Below are positions 9,070-18,410 of a stretch of 64,000 nt of DNA, piece after piece. Each line of letters begins with the position of its first letter. Within the stretch, counting starts at the first letter, position 1. The stretch covers positions 3,720,001 to 3,784,000 of the forward strand of contig NZ_CP058554.1 of assembly GCF_014109725.1 (NCBI RefSeq), given 5' to 3'. This DNA comes from Comamonas piscis. Lineage in GTDB: Bacteria; Pseudomonadota; Gammaproteobacteria; Burkholderiales; Burkholderiaceae_C. The notes under the pieces were generated by a model. That model was not told where the DNA came from. It ran no database searches and worked only from the letters and a program-made list of their open reading frames with translations. Position numbers and translations under genes: made by a program.

Positions 9070-9836
9070 GCTCCGCAACATCCACCAGCACCGCGCACAG
9101 CAGGCAGGCCTCGGAACCAATCGCCAGGCAGGTTTTTGCCAGCTCCCTTCTGGGTTGGCCAGGCTGCTGCACCGCAGGCCATCCGGTCTGCTCACTTTCT
9201 GCGCCACCGCCGCTCAGCTCGGCGGTTTCGGCATTGCGCAACCTGCGCACAAAGCCAAGCTCAGGCAGCGATCCGTCGATACAAACCACAGTTTCCCGCC
9301 ATTACATTAATTTTCAAAAGCGGCGCGGAACTGTGCAAGCAGCCATGCAGGGGCGCACTTCAGATGCACACCTATGCTTGATTTGCTTTGAAGAAATAGA
9401 TATCTATTTAGCTATTTAAATTGATGCTTTTTAAATAGTAGATACCTTTATAAGCTCTGTCGCTCTCTAAAAAACCACCAAGTGGTCAAACGCCACACCT
9501 TAAGTGCAACCACGCGTAGGTCCATGGCGTTGTTAAACGCACTATAAAAATCAAGGAAAAACAAGCACAGATACATCCAACTGGGCAGCACTGATTCCTA
9601 CTATTTTCACATGTTACATATTTAACAATGGCGCATATGACTAATGATGCGCATCAGACATAGGCTTGCGCAATTAAATTCAGAAGATGTATAAATCCAT
9701 GGCGAAGGTGACAGCGGACGACCATTCATTCAGTCGTAAGTAACGAAGACCAATAATAATTGGCAGCATCTTATTTGTTTGCCCGCTACATACACGTCAC
9801 CCTAATCGCAATCTTTCGATATATCCAAGGAAACCT
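9070..9836. other. Intergenic, AT-rich toward the right
   Basis: About 770 bases with no credible gene. GC content falls sharply after 9300, and the last 60 bases hold the promoter-leader of the following surface protein, including AAGGAAA before its ATG. The string TCGCAATCTTT about 30 bases before that start recurs before the IPTL-CTERM gene at 13723. Confidence 0.5.
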
Positions 9837-11234
9837 ATGTCTTACCTCTACTTCAAGAAATATGTGCTTTTAGCAGGTCTCACTTTTTTGCCAGCCATAG
9901 CCTGGTCACAGTTCGTGGTGCCACCGGCTTTTCGAAATGCCGTCGAGCTGCAGTGGAACTTGACCGGCTCTGCACAGCTAACAGCGGCGTCTTCTCCGGG
10001 TTATGACGCAGCAGGGTCGGGTTGGTTACGTCTTACAGAAAATGCCCGTCAACAGACTGGATCTGCACAATACACCGGCGCAAGCTTCTCCGCAGAAGAA
10101 GGGGTGATTATAGATTTTGATTACGTGATGTGGATGACAGACGCTCCAACTGATCTCGCAGGCGATGGCCTGTCCTTTTATTTGTACGATGCGACTAAAG
10201 GAATGACAGGAGCCAAACACGGAGGGGATCTGGGTTACTGCGGCGGAGATGGTGGTTATCTGGGCGTGGGCTTTGATGCCTATGGCTATTTCTCTACCGA
10301 TATTGCCTGCGGAGGCTTAGGCGACCCGAATACGCCGCGCATACCTAATACCATCGCGATTCGGGGACCGTTATCCAGCTCCAACACCTATCTTGCCGGC
10401 ACGAATGTACCTGCACTCAATAACCCAGATGCCACTGCGCGCGCCGTTGACCGATCCGCACGCATCGTCCTGGTGCCGACTGGCGATGCCAATTCGCCCT
10501 TTTTGGTCAGCGTGCTCGACGGCCCAACCGGTGCACCCGCACCGATCATTACCGACCAACCCTTCCCTTATGCAGCGCCGCCCCAGCTCAGCATTGGTTT
10601 CTCAGCCTCCACAGGGACCGCAACCCAAATCCATGAGGTGCGCCTCAACAAAGTGGCCGTACCTGCAGATGTGCAGATCGACGTCGCGATGACCAGCCCC
10701 ACCAGCCGGCGCCATGGCGATCCCGTTAGCTACACACTGAGCGTCAAGAACAACACGCTGAGCAACTCGCCCCTCTCCGCCAAGATCGATGTCCCGTCCA
10801 GCGCCCCGCTGATCAACGACCGCATTCCCGAGCTCAGCAACAAAACATGGACCTGCACCGCCAGCGGCGCAGGCACCACCTGCCCGGCAGCCAGTGGCAG
10901 CGGCGACATTGCAGACCTGGGCAACTACACCATGGGCCAGAGCGGAGAGCTGAACTTTGTTTTTCAGGGGGAGGTGGACCAAGCTGCCGTCTGCAATGCC
11001 TCCGTCGGCAATTCTGCAAGCGTCGATTTCACTCCCACCTCTGGCTTCGCAGACGAAGACCCTGCCAACAACCAATCCAGCAGCACCGCCTTTGTGGTCG
11101 ATTGTCCAACCGACCCCATCAAACCTGTTCCCACCAAACCTGTGCCCGCCTTGGGCGTCTGGGGCCTGAGCCTGCTGTCCATGGGCTTGATCGGCTGGGG
11201 TGCCATCGCCCAGCGACGCAACCGCAAAGGCTAA
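9837..11234 (+). CDS. Lectin-like IPTL-CTERM surface protein
   Basis: A 465-residue exported protein. After a signal peptide (cleavage near AIAWSQ) residues 30-265 resemble the legume-type (L-type) lectin beta-sandwich: WNLTGSAQL, FDYVMW, GDGLSFYLYDA and a glycine-rich GYLGVGFDAYG segment. Residues about 275-420 form an Ig-like/DUF11 region with four cysteines and VSYTLSVKNNTLSNS. The C-terminus VPALGVWGLSLLSMGLIGWG followed by RRNRKG is the tripartite IPTL-CTERM sorting signal (motif, membrane span, basic tail), expected to be cut by an exosortase-like enzyme and lead to surface display. AAGGAAA before ATG supports the start. Sugar binding is inferred from fold only. Confidence 0.8.
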   Translation: MSYLYFKKYVLLAGLTFLPAIAWSQFVVPPAFRNAVELQWNLTGSAQLTAASSPGYDAAGSGWLRLTENARQQTGSAQYTGASFSAEEGVIIDFDYVMWMTDAPTDLAGDGLSFYLYDATKGMTGAKHGGDLGYCGGDGGYLGVGFDAYGYFSTDIACGGLGDPNTPRIPNTIAIRGPLSSSNTYLAGTNVPALNNPDATARAVDRSARIVLVPTGDANSPFLVSVLDGPTGAPAPIITDQPFPYAAPPQLSIGFSASTGTATQIHEVRLNKVAVPADVQIDVAMTSPTSRRHGDPVSYTLSVKNNTLSNSPLSAKIDVPSSAPLINDRIPELSNKTWTCTASGAGTTCPAASGSGDIADLGNYTMGQSGELNFVFQGEVDQAAVCNASVGNSASVDFTPTSGFADEDPANNQSSSTAFVVDCPTDPIKPVPTKPVPALGVWGLSLLSMGLIGWGAIAQRRNRKG

Positions 11235-11308
11235 AGCAGCAAGGATTGTCCGGCCAAACTGAACGCTGGCATCCACCGCCGCAGCCCGCAATCGCGAAGC
11301 AAGTACAA

Positions 11309-11341
11309 AACAGCCCGCTGATAACCAGCGAGCTGTTTTTG
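11309..11341 (+). terminator. Terminator after IPTL-CTERM gene
   Basis: Stem AACAGCCCGCTG / CAGCGAGCTGTT with one mismatch and loop ATAAC, ending in TTTTTG. A similar hairpin without a U-tract (AGCCCACTG-AATAAC-CAGCAGGCT) follows at about 11430-11458. Confidence 0.7.
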
Positions 11342-11499
11342 TTTTGGCCTACGGAGGGTGTCTCCGATCATCCCGGGGCTTACGACACTCCTGAGACTCC
11401 GCGCCCCCGACAAGGGGCCGTACCCAAATAGAAAAGCCCACTGAATAACCAGCAGGCTCGTCACAAGGGAGGTTCTGAATTCACAGCCTACCCATTCAA

Positions 11500-11597
11500 G
11501 GGGCTAAGGCAGCTCCTGAGACTAGGCGCACGGGCGTAGGCAGTACTGGAAGTACGACAAGCCCGAGCAACGACGTATCAGGCGCTGTATTAGCCCC
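11500..11597. repeat. Nested inverted-repeat element (98 nt)
   Basis: Outer arms GGGGCTAA (11500-11507) and TTAGCCCC (11590-11597) pair perfectly. Inside them CAG/CTG and CTGA/TCAG continue the stem with small mismatches, and CGGGC (11531-11535) pairs with GCCCG (11561-11565). A perfect hairpin GTACT-GGA-AGTAC sits at 11543-11555. It lies between two convergent genes. It could be a structured RNA or a REP-like mobile repeat; no second copy is in this window. Confidence 0.6.
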
Positions 11598-11603
11598 GCC
11601 ACC

Positions 11604-11960
11604 TTAAATCCATGGCACGCCGTAGTATTCGTTCACCTTGCGGCCATACTCGTCGTTGTAATCCTGCGTGGTCTCACGCGCATAACGGGGCGCGCCTTCC
11701 AGCTGTTCCTTGGTCAGCGACACGACATAGCCGCCCAGGCCCGTGTCGTACTTCAGCGTTTCCCAGGGCAGCGGGTACACATCGGTGCCCATACCCAGAA
11801 AGCCGCCGAACTCCATCACGGCATAACGGACCTTGCCGCTCAGCTTGTCCAGCAGCAGGCTTTCCACCGAGCCCAGCTTGTCGCCATTGGGGTTGTAGAC
11901 CTTGGTGCCTTGCACCTTGTCGGAAGAGATGACGCTCGATGCGGTGTTAATCGTGTTCAT
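11604..11960 (-). CDS. PRC-barrel domain protein
   Basis: A 118-residue cytoplasmic protein made of one PRC-barrel: SSDKVQGTKVYNPNGDKLGS, then SLLLDKLSGKVRYAVMEFGG and LPWETLKYD. The C-terminal tail (RYARETTQDYNDEYGRKVNEYYG) is charged and aromatic. Such free-standing PRC-barrel proteins are common in Burkholderiales, often stress-linked, with no fixed reaction. The start at 11960 follows GGAGA; the longer frame lacks a ribosome site. It points toward the IPTL-CTERM gene, with the structured 98-nt element between them. Confidence 0.85.
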   Translation of the reverse strand: MNTINTASSVISSDKVQGTKVYNPNGDKLGSVESLLLDKLSGKVRYAVMEFGGFLGMGTDVYPLPWETLKYDTGLGGYVVSLTKEQLEGAPRYARETTQDYNDEYGRKVNEYYGVPWI

Positions 11961-12297
11961 AGGTTTCTCCTGTGTTGGAAAGCGGGATTGCAAAGGGGCC
12001 GATGCGGGGTGCTGTTGACAGCGCTTCCGTTGTGTCTCGGCCTTGGATTCAATGCTAAACAGCGGCGCTGGCGGGCCGGGTAGTCATCGCGTTCCGATAA
12101 CCGTAGGACGGGCCGCACCGGTTTTGCAGGACGGGAAAAATCGCAGCAAGCACGGTGCGGGCGATACCCCGCCGTGCCAGGCGGGGCGCGCCTTGGCGCG
12201 GTTTTTTGGCCGTCCATGGTTGCCGCAGCAACAGGCCGCACATGCAAGCGATACATTCCGCGACTACAGTGGCCGCTACTCCTTGCGTCCAACGCAA
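11961..12297. other. Intergenic, no gene seen
   Basis: About 340 bases upstream of the PRC-barrel gene. Several overlapping frames exist on both strands but none shows family motifs or a ribosome site. Confidence 0.5.
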
Positions 12298-12323
12298 AAC
12301 GGGCAGCCCGAAGGCTGCCCGTT
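12298..12323 (-). terminator. Terminator of the small membrane-protein gene
   Basis: Perfect 11-bp stem AACGGGCAGCC / GGCTGCCCGTT around a four-base loop. Read on the minus strand it is followed by TTTTGCG, and it lies 28 bases after the stop of the 45-residue gene. Confidence 0.75.
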
Positions 12324-12350
12324 GCACGGCACTGCATAGCGCTCGCGCCC

Positions 12351-12488
12351 TCAATACGGCACAAAAATCGCTATCAGCAAAAACACCAAAACAACGGCGC
12401 CGATGATGGCAAAACGCTTGTTGGCGAATCGCCCAGCGCCGGTGTTGGGATTGGTGGGCTTGGTAGGTTTGGGGTCTGGTGGGTTCAT
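12351..12488 (-). CDS. Small single-span membrane protein (45 aa)
   Basis: A 45-residue reading frame, MNPPDPKPTKPTNPN at the N-terminus, then GAGRFANKR and a strongly hydrophobic stretch AIIGAVVLVFLLIAIFVPY. It would be an inner-membrane peptide with a proline-rich N-terminus. Support comes from the clear composition change, the stop followed closely by a strong terminator, and the codon use of its surroundings. The ribosome site is weak (a CAGG close to the start). No family is recognised. Confidence 0.6.
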   Translation of the reverse strand: MNPPDPKPTKPTNPNTGAGRFANKRFAIIGAVVLVFLLIAIFVPY

Positions 12489-12613
12489 ACCTGAGAATCT
12501 ATCCATCGGCCTGGCGCAAGCGCGTCAGACAAAGTACAGAAAGCATGACAGCGCCTGATTGGCGGCGTTGTCGGTAGCAGGGGCCACACCCGCCCCCGGT
12601 AGAGGAAAACAGA

Positions 12614-13012
12614 ATGCGTGGTTCGATGACTTTGGCAACACTGCTGTTGGGGATGGCCCAGGCCTGCGCCGCTGCGGGCACTGCGGGCGCTACGGCAGCC
12701 ACGCCCCAGGCCACGCGCAGCGAACGCCCTGCTGCCAACGCCACAGTCCACGACAGAGACAGCGATGCAGAGCAGGACCAGGACAGCGACAGAAAACCGC
12801 GCCGCCCGCAAGCCGCTGAACCCGCCAGCGCCCCCAGCACACCGCTCGCGCCCCAGCCCATCTTTATCATCAGCTGCAACGCCAGCGGCTGTAATGACAA
12901 CCAGGGCCGCTTCCTCACCCGCTCCGGCCCACAGCGCCTGGTGGGGCCCGATGGGATTAGTTGCCAGCTGATGGGCGGCAACTGGCAGTGCAGCCCCGGC
13001 AGCCAGCCTTAA
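12614..13012 (+). CDS. Exported small protein of unknown function
   Basis: A 132-residue protein with a signal-like N-terminus (MRGSMTLATLLLGMAQACAAAG), a long low-complexity charged linker (HDRDSDAEQDQDSDRKPRRP, about 46-65) and a compact C-terminal part with three cysteines (FIISCNASGCNDNQ and ISCQLMGGNWQCSPG). The cysteine spacing suggests a small disulfide-bonded periplasmic fold. No family is recognised. GAGG lies upstream of the ATG. A long opposite-strand frame covers it but lacks any family signal. Confidence 0.6.
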   Translation: MRGSMTLATLLLGMAQACAAAGTAGATAATPQATRSERPAANATVHDRDSDAEQDQDSDRKPRRPQAAEPASAPSTPLAPQPIFIISCNASGCNDNQGRFLTRSGPQRLVGPDGISCQLMGGNWQCSPGSQP

Positions 13013-13189
13013 AGGCATGGCGCCGGCCGCCAACACTGCCGCAATTCGCGGTTGCCGCGCCGGCCGCACCAAGTCATGTCGTAGCTTGGTTCGGCCTGCG
13101 GCTGAATACCTTTTCAGGCTTAGCCAGCTTCCATTCCACACCGCCGATTTGCTGCGACGCATTAGCGCCATGTGCCGATGCCAGATATG

Positions 13190-13216
13190 GGCCAGGTCCA
13201 CCAGCCTGGCCTTTTT
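13190..13216 (+). terminator. Candidate terminator
   Basis: GGCCAGG / CCTGGCC stem around TCCACCAG followed by TTTTT, about 180 bases after the small exported protein gene. Confidence 0.55.
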
Positions 13217-13722
13217 GCGTTGGAGAAAAACACGGGGGAACGGCACCCAATCGGCACGCTGCCATTCGCGTGCATGCCATTTCTACAACGGCATTTCCGC
13301 TCTGCATTCCAGGCACTAAACCCGGGCGGTCAATCGCCTGCGGCTCACCCATTCAAGCCTTGTAAATAACCTTCCAATCCCTGTGTGGATCATCCCAGCA
13401 GCGGGAATGTTGGCAGCCTTTAGACCCCTTTCACCCACCCTGCTTGCCCGCCCAGACCTTGGGTATACGGGCGCAGACCCCCTTTAGCTGCGCCAAAGTC
13501 ACAACAGTAAATACCCACAAACATCCAATTGATTGATAGAAACTATCAAAATACCAACTGCCATTTCAACAACAGAACTTGCAAATAAATTACACCCGTT
13601 ATTGATTAACGATTATTGTTTATTGGCAATCTGACTAACCAAAATTCCCACATGTCCGTCCACCGCAGTTTCTGCAGGGACATATCTGTCGCAATCTTTG
13701 AATCAGTTACCGGAGAAAACAC
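13217..13722. other. Intergenic, AT-rich, with a palindromic operator candidate
   Basis: No gene is seen. At 13533-13549 the perfect palindrome TTGATAG-AAA-CTATCAA resembles LysR-type (for example OxyR-like ATAG-N-CTAT) sites. The leader before the next gene shares TCGCAATCTTT with that of the gene at 9837. Confidence 0.45.
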
Positions 13723-14808
13723 ATGCTAGCCATGACTCGCCGCGCTTTGCGCCACTACACCACCCTTGGTTTACTTGCCTGTGCGGCGTCTTGGGGGCCT
13801 ATGGCTTCTGCGCAAAGCCAGCCGCCTGTGGTGGTGGTCAATAGCCTCCCGATGTTCGAACCAAGCTCCTATTCTTTTGAATCACCCGAACAGCGCGGAC
13901 CTGCTTTTCAAACGGGCCCTATCCAGACCCTCATCCGCGAAGTCGTTTTTGGCTTTGACGTGGGCTTACCTGTCACTGCGACACTAAGCCTCTATCAAGT
14001 TGACAACACTACTAACTTTCCTACCGGTGCAGCATTGGCGTCCACCACCATCAACTTGGTGGGAAATGGCGACGCGAGCGTGGTGCATACATACAACGTT
14101 GCCCAATTGGGGGCCATTGCTACTACCATTCTTCAGCCTGCGCAAAAGTACGCATTGATCCTGTCCAATGCAAGCGACTACGCTCGACTGACCGACGGCG
14201 ACGTAACTTCGGACCAAAACTATGCCTTGACTTACAGCGAGGGCTTTAGCATGGTGGGCAGTGGTCATATCGACACCCTTGATGACGGAGCGACATGGCT
14301 GGTCGAGCCACAAATCCCAGCTGTCCAAATCAGCGTATCGCCCGTTGACGTCGTCCCCCCCAGCGTCAGCCTCACCTGCACCCCCACCGAGCTGCTAGCC
14401 GTTGCCGGCCAAGTCTCCACCTGCACGGTGACGGTCAGCGCCCCATCCACCACTGATACCCCCATCAACCTGAACTTGCCTGCCACCAACCCGGGTTACA
14501 CCACCACCTGCACGTCGCCCCTGGTGATTCCAGCCAATGCCACCCAAGCCTCTTGCACGATCACGGCAGTGGCCAATACGACGCCCAACGCTCCCGATGT
14601 GATTGCAGATGTTTCAGTGGCGCCGCCCACCACGCCGGATGCCTACACGGTTGAAGGCGATGCGGCACAAGTGACCATCCGAAGCGACGACGTCGTCGTG
14701 CCTCCCGCAGCCCCCACCCCCGTCCCCACCTTGGGCGCCGTTGGCCTGGTCTCTCTGGTCTCCGTGATGGGCTTTATCGGCCTGCGCCACTCGCGCAAAT
14801 CGGTCTAA
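13723..14808 (+). CDS. IPTL-CTERM surface protein with shared C-terminal module
   Basis: A 361-residue exported protein. The signal peptide ends near MASAQS (about residue 31). Residues 35-205 form a beta-rich domain of the type seen in choice-of-anchor proteins (VFGFDVGLPVTATLSLYQV). Residues about 210-325 are a module with three or four cysteines (LTCTPTELLAVAGQVSTCTV, TTTCTSPLVIPANATQASCT, ending DAYTVEGDAAQVTI) that recurs almost unchanged in the two beta-repeat proteins downstream. The tail PVPTLGAVGLVSLVSVMGFI plus RHSRK is an IPTL-CTERM signal. GGAG precedes the ATG; a second ATG three codons later is possible. Confidence 0.8.
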   Translation: MLAMTRRALRHYTTLGLLACAASWGPMASAQSQPPVVVVNSLPMFEPSSYSFESPEQRGPAFQTGPIQTLIREVVFGFDVGLPVTATLSLYQVDNTTNFPTGAALASTTINLVGNGDASVVHTYNVAQLGAIATTILQPAQKYALILSNASDYARLTDGDVTSDQNYALTYSEGFSMVGSGHIDTLDDGATWLVEPQIPAVQISVSPVDVVPPSVSLTCTPTELLAVAGQVSTCTVTVSAPSTTDTPINLNLPATNPGYTTTCTSPLVIPANATQASCTITAVANTTPNAPDVIADVSVAPPTTPDAYTVEGDAAQVTIRSDDVVVPPAAPTPVPTLGAVGLVSLVSVMGFIGLRHSRKSV

Positions 14809-14854
14809 TCCGTTCTGCCGGCCTGAGGCTTTAGCGCCCTCAGGTGTGGCATGT

Positions 14855-14896
14855 CCCCGGGGCTCGTCCATGGCGAGGCCCCGGGTTCTTTTTTTG
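14855..14896 (+). terminator. Terminator after IPTL-CTERM gene
   Basis: Stem CCCCGGGGCTCG / CGAGGCCCCGGG with one bulge, followed by TTCTTTTTTT. A weaker hairpin CCTGAGG / CCTCAGG sits just before it. Confidence 0.8.
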
Positions 14897-15738
14897 GGGT
14901 TGCCAATGGCGGGCAGCCCGTGTTTATCGCCTTGCTCGCCAGCGGCCAATGCAGCAGGTACCCAGGCCTGCACCTGCTGCGACCGCACCGGCCATCCCAT
15001 CCCACCTGCCCAGCGGCATGCCTGGGCAGCGCTGTTGTGGCCCGGCAACCGCCAGGACCATCTACTCTACCGGTCACCCCGCTGTCGCCCGCTGTTACTG
15101 GCACTTGCATCTGGGCTGAGCCGGCGCTTTGCCATCCGGCCGCGCCAGCGATAGCGCGCTGCCTTGGCGCAGCGACCTGTGCCTGTTAGCCAGCATCCCG
15201 CTGCCACTGGCAACCAGGGGCCATGCAGAGGCCCCAGCGCCCCAGCCCATCGGCGCTGCACATGGCCCGATACCCAGCTTTCCGCGCCCCCGCGCAGCCA
15301 AGCAAAGACCCAAAGCATCAGCCCATTTTTTGGGGCTATATCCAAAGCCATCTGCGACACGCGATAAAAGCAATTACCTATTGAAAATTGAGTTTTTATA
15401 AAAAATAACAATTGATCGTGATAGCCTATGCGCCGTGTGATTTTTGCATACACGTTTTGTGCACAGAGTATGTTGAGCGAGCCCAAAGTGCAGTGAATGA
15501 CTGCCAGGTCAAACAGCGGTCTGTCGAGAGAAAACCAGCGTTTAAGCGCACTGGCTGGAGCTTTCCGCACGGGGGTATGCCGAACCACAAACACTTATAA
15601 GACCTATTCTCAATCCAAGGAGACCTGCACCCTTTTCATAGCCAAAAACATAACAACAAACTAAAGTTGATACACGTTTGTTATCAATCAAAACTAGGGA
15701 ATTGCCCTAATCTATGCGCTGTTCTGTTTTACAGGAGG
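14897..15738. other. Intergenic, no convincing gene
   Basis: About 840 bases. Minus-strand and plus-strand frames up to 175 codons exist but have no domain, ribosome site or secretion pattern. At 15695-15709 the sequence TAGGG-AATTG-CCCTA is a perfect inverted repeat about 90 bases before the next start and could be an operator. Confidence 0.45.
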
Positions 15739-15769
15739 ACGCGGAGAACAGAGAGCTCTGCGTTTTTTA
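15739..15769 (+). terminator. Hairpin with U-tract just before a small gene
   Basis: ACGCGGAG pairs with CTCTGCGT (one G-U) around AACAGAGAG, followed by TTTTTT. It ends about 16 bases before the ATG of the 45-residue frame, the layout of an attenuator. Confidence 0.55.
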
Positions 15770-15784
15770 ACCCAACCAGGAAAC

Positions 15785-15922
15785 ATGATGAAAGACCAAT
15801 TTCTTCTTGACGGAAGTCAAGCCCGCTCCATGTCCGCCCCTGCGCCTGCAGACAGCGCAAGCCAGGGCTTGCTGGCGCTGATGGGCCAGATGGCCCAGTC
15901 GCCATCCTCGTTCAGGGCCTAA
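15785..15922 (+). CDS. Small peptide, unknown (45 aa)
   Basis: A 45-residue frame beginning MMKDQFLLDGSQ with CCAGGAAAC before the ATG. The middle is alanine/proline/serine rich (SMSAPAPADSASQ) and the end has GLLALMGQMAQSP. It has no signal peptide or membrane span. It lies directly behind a hairpin with a U-tract and 107 bases before a broken surface-protein gene. No family is recognised, and it may be a leader peptide rather than a functional protein. Confidence 0.45.
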   Translation: MMKDQFLLDGSQARSMSAPAPADSASQGLLALMGQMAQSPSSFRA

Positions 15923-16029
15923 GGCCGGCCCCCTCTACCCCTCCCTCCAGAAGAACCGCGTATCCGACACATAGAAGGCAAAAGCCTCCATTTAGATAGC
16001 TTCTTACAACGTAAAAAATAGAGATCAAT

Positions 16030-18069
16030 ATGAAAAAACCATTCTTCCCTCTGAGCCAATGCGCCTTGCTGGTTCCCTGCCTTATGGCAGGTATGGCCCA
16101 TGCGCAGTCCATTGAATTGACGGGTGACACTACAGCGACCGGCCATCGAGGCGCAAGCTACACCACCGACAGCATGACGGTCGGCAATACCGCTGCAGGA
16201 GCGCTGGACGTATCGTCGGGGGCTGTACTGATCAACACCGGCCCAGCAACGCTGGGTGCAGCGACGAGTGGCTCGGGAACAGCGACTCTTTCTGGCAGTT
16301 CCCAATGGACCTCCGCTGAGCTCAATGTTGGCAATGCCGGCACCGGGGTACTCAATATCAACAGCGGCGGCCTGTTGGTCTCTGCCGATGCCTACATCGG
16401 CAGAGAAGCAGGTAGCAATGGCACGGTGACCGTTGATGGCCCGGGATCCAACTGGAGCTCGCCAGTCAACCAGTAACACAACTTCAGGATTGGCCATCTT
16501 GAAGGAGCAGGCACCCTGAAAGTACTCAACGGCGGTATCGCGTTTGCGGATGGAGAGATCTACACTGCAGGCTCTCTGAACTCGTCAGCACTCGTAGAAA
16601 TCGACGGCGTTGGCTCTACTTTGGGCGGCCACAGGGGTTGCAATTTCGGCATGGGAAGCGCATCTACCGTACGCGTCACCAACGGAGGACTGCTCAACTG
16701 CCGACAGCACACTGACCTTGCCTATGGAAGCGTGTCCTTGAGCGGCGCAGGCTCTCACCTGGAGGCCGGCCAGTTTCTCTCGATCGGTAAGGAGCTCGGT
16801 GATAGCGATGCCACACTGAACATCGGTGAAGGCAGCTCGGTGGCTGTCAGCCAGGAGCTTCGCCTGCCATCTGTTTTTGGCAACACCGCCTCCACGGGCA
16901 GGGGCACTATCAACATCAATGGTGCCGCCACACCGGGTTTCTTGCATGCCTTGAACATCGTATTTGGTGAGAACGGCCTGGGCGTTCTTAACTTCAACCA
17001 CACCGATAACTCTGGCAACTATGCGTTCTATGCGCCGATCACAGGACCAGGCACGGTCAATGTCACGGATTCTGGCATTACCACCCTCACCCGCGATTAC
17101 ACCTACCACGGCAAAACCAACGTCAATGCTGGCGTGCTACGCGCAGGCTCTACTAACAGCCTGAGCCCTACCTCTGACTTTGCCGTTGCCAGTGGCGGAA
17201 CGTTGGATACCAACACCTACAGCCCCACCGTGAAGAGCCTCAGCAATGCGGGCACGGTGACCATGTTGGCTGGCGGCACGGGAAGTGTTTTGACGGTAAC
17301 TGGCAACTACGTCGGCAATGGCGGCGTTATCGCCATGAACACCATCGTGGGGGCAGACAACTCTGCCACCGAAAAACTGGTCGTCAACGGCGCTACCAAC
17401 GGTACGACCATCTTGAACATCACCAATCTGGGCGGCGCCGGCGCACCCACCACCGGCAACGGCATTTTGGTGGTGGAAGTCGCTGGTGCATCGAATGGCG
17501 TCTTCAGCCTGCCCGCACCGGGTCATCTGGAAGTGGGCGGATTCCGCTATGAGTTGGTCAAGATCGGCAACAACTGGTACCTGTCGAACAACGAGCGGAC
17601 AGAGGCCTCGCCGGTGGAAGCCAGCGTGGCCTGCACGCCATCCCAACTGGGCGGCTCGGCAGGCCTGGTCGCCACCTGCACGGTGTCGCTGAGTGTTCCC
17701 CTGGGTGTGGACATGCCGATCAACCTGAATCTGCCAGCCAACAGCCCGCGTTACAGCAGCACCTGCGCATCGCCGCTGGTGATCGCCGCCAATGCCACCC
17801 AGGCCTCTTGCACGATCACCGCTGTGGCGGCCACCAATGAAAGCGATGTGATGGCTGAACTCTCCATCGCCCCGCCGAGCGTGGCCGATGCCTATGCGGT
17901 GGGCGGCGTCCCCGCGCAAGTGCAGATCCTTGGCAATGGCAACTCCCGCCCCGGTGCAGGCGCCCATGCCGTGCCAACGATGGGCACCGTTGGCCTGGTG
18001 GCGATGGCATCGCTGATGGGCCTGATCGGCTTGCGCCGCAGCCGCAAGCACAACGGCCGCCAAGGCTAA
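16030..18069 (+). pseudogene. Beta-repeat IPTL-CTERM protein broken by internal TAA
   Basis: A 680-codon reading frame, exactly as long as the intact paralogue at 18411, interrupted by one TAA at 16474-16476. Before it lie a signal peptide (MKKPFFPLSQCALLVPCLMA, cleavage after AHAQ) and T5SS/PEP-CTERM-associated repeats (VGNTAAGALDVSSGAVLIN, VGNAGTGVLNINSGGLLVS). After it, in the same frame, come further repeats, an autotransporter-type beta-strand repeat, the shared cysteine module and an IPTL-CTERM tail (AVPTMGTVGLVAMASLMGLI). Around the stop, VNQ-stop-HNFRIG aligns with ITR-D-VDFWIG of the paralogue, so the stop replaces one residue with no indel. A recent nonsense mutation is most likely; a sequencing error or readthrough cannot be excluded. 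Confidence 0.8.
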
Positions 18070-18232
18070 ATGCTTCAAACCCAGCCCTTGCTACCTGCTT
18101 GCTTGACCAGCCGCATCCAGCCATGCCGTACACACGTACTGCGCTGCGCTTGATGCCTGGCCGGCAGCGCCCAACAGCAACCGCCCAGCGGCGGTTTGCC
18201 TGGCGGTGCTAGTGGCGCTTATCCAGAGCCCC

Positions 18233-18299
18233 TCGCCCATGGTCTGAACGCGGATCCTTTGAGACCGCGCCCAGACCATGGGCGAATTTCTTTTTTTTT
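18233..18299 (+). terminator. Strong terminator after the broken IPTL-CTERM gene
   Basis: A perfect 14-bp stem TCGCCCATGGTCTG / CAGACCATGGGCGA with an inner CGCGG/CCGCG extension, followed by ATTTC and nine T. The left arm shares CCATGGTCTGAACGCGG with the dispersed element family. Confidence 0.85.
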
Positions 18300-18410
18300 G
18301 GGGGGAGACCTACCCCACAACGCCTCCACACAAGAGAGGCGCGTTTGCTGTAAAGAGGGTTTACCCCCTCCAATTGATAGCTTTTTACAACGTTTTTACG
18401 GAGACATTTG

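Noticed and set aside
12485..13246. 253-codon minus-strand frame
   Set aside because: It overlaps a signal-peptide protein on the plus strand and the 45-residue membrane gene, and shows no recognisable domain.
15067..15594. 175-codon minus-strand frame in the 14.9-15.7 kb gap
   Set aside because: No ribosome site, no domain, mixed composition; probably chance.
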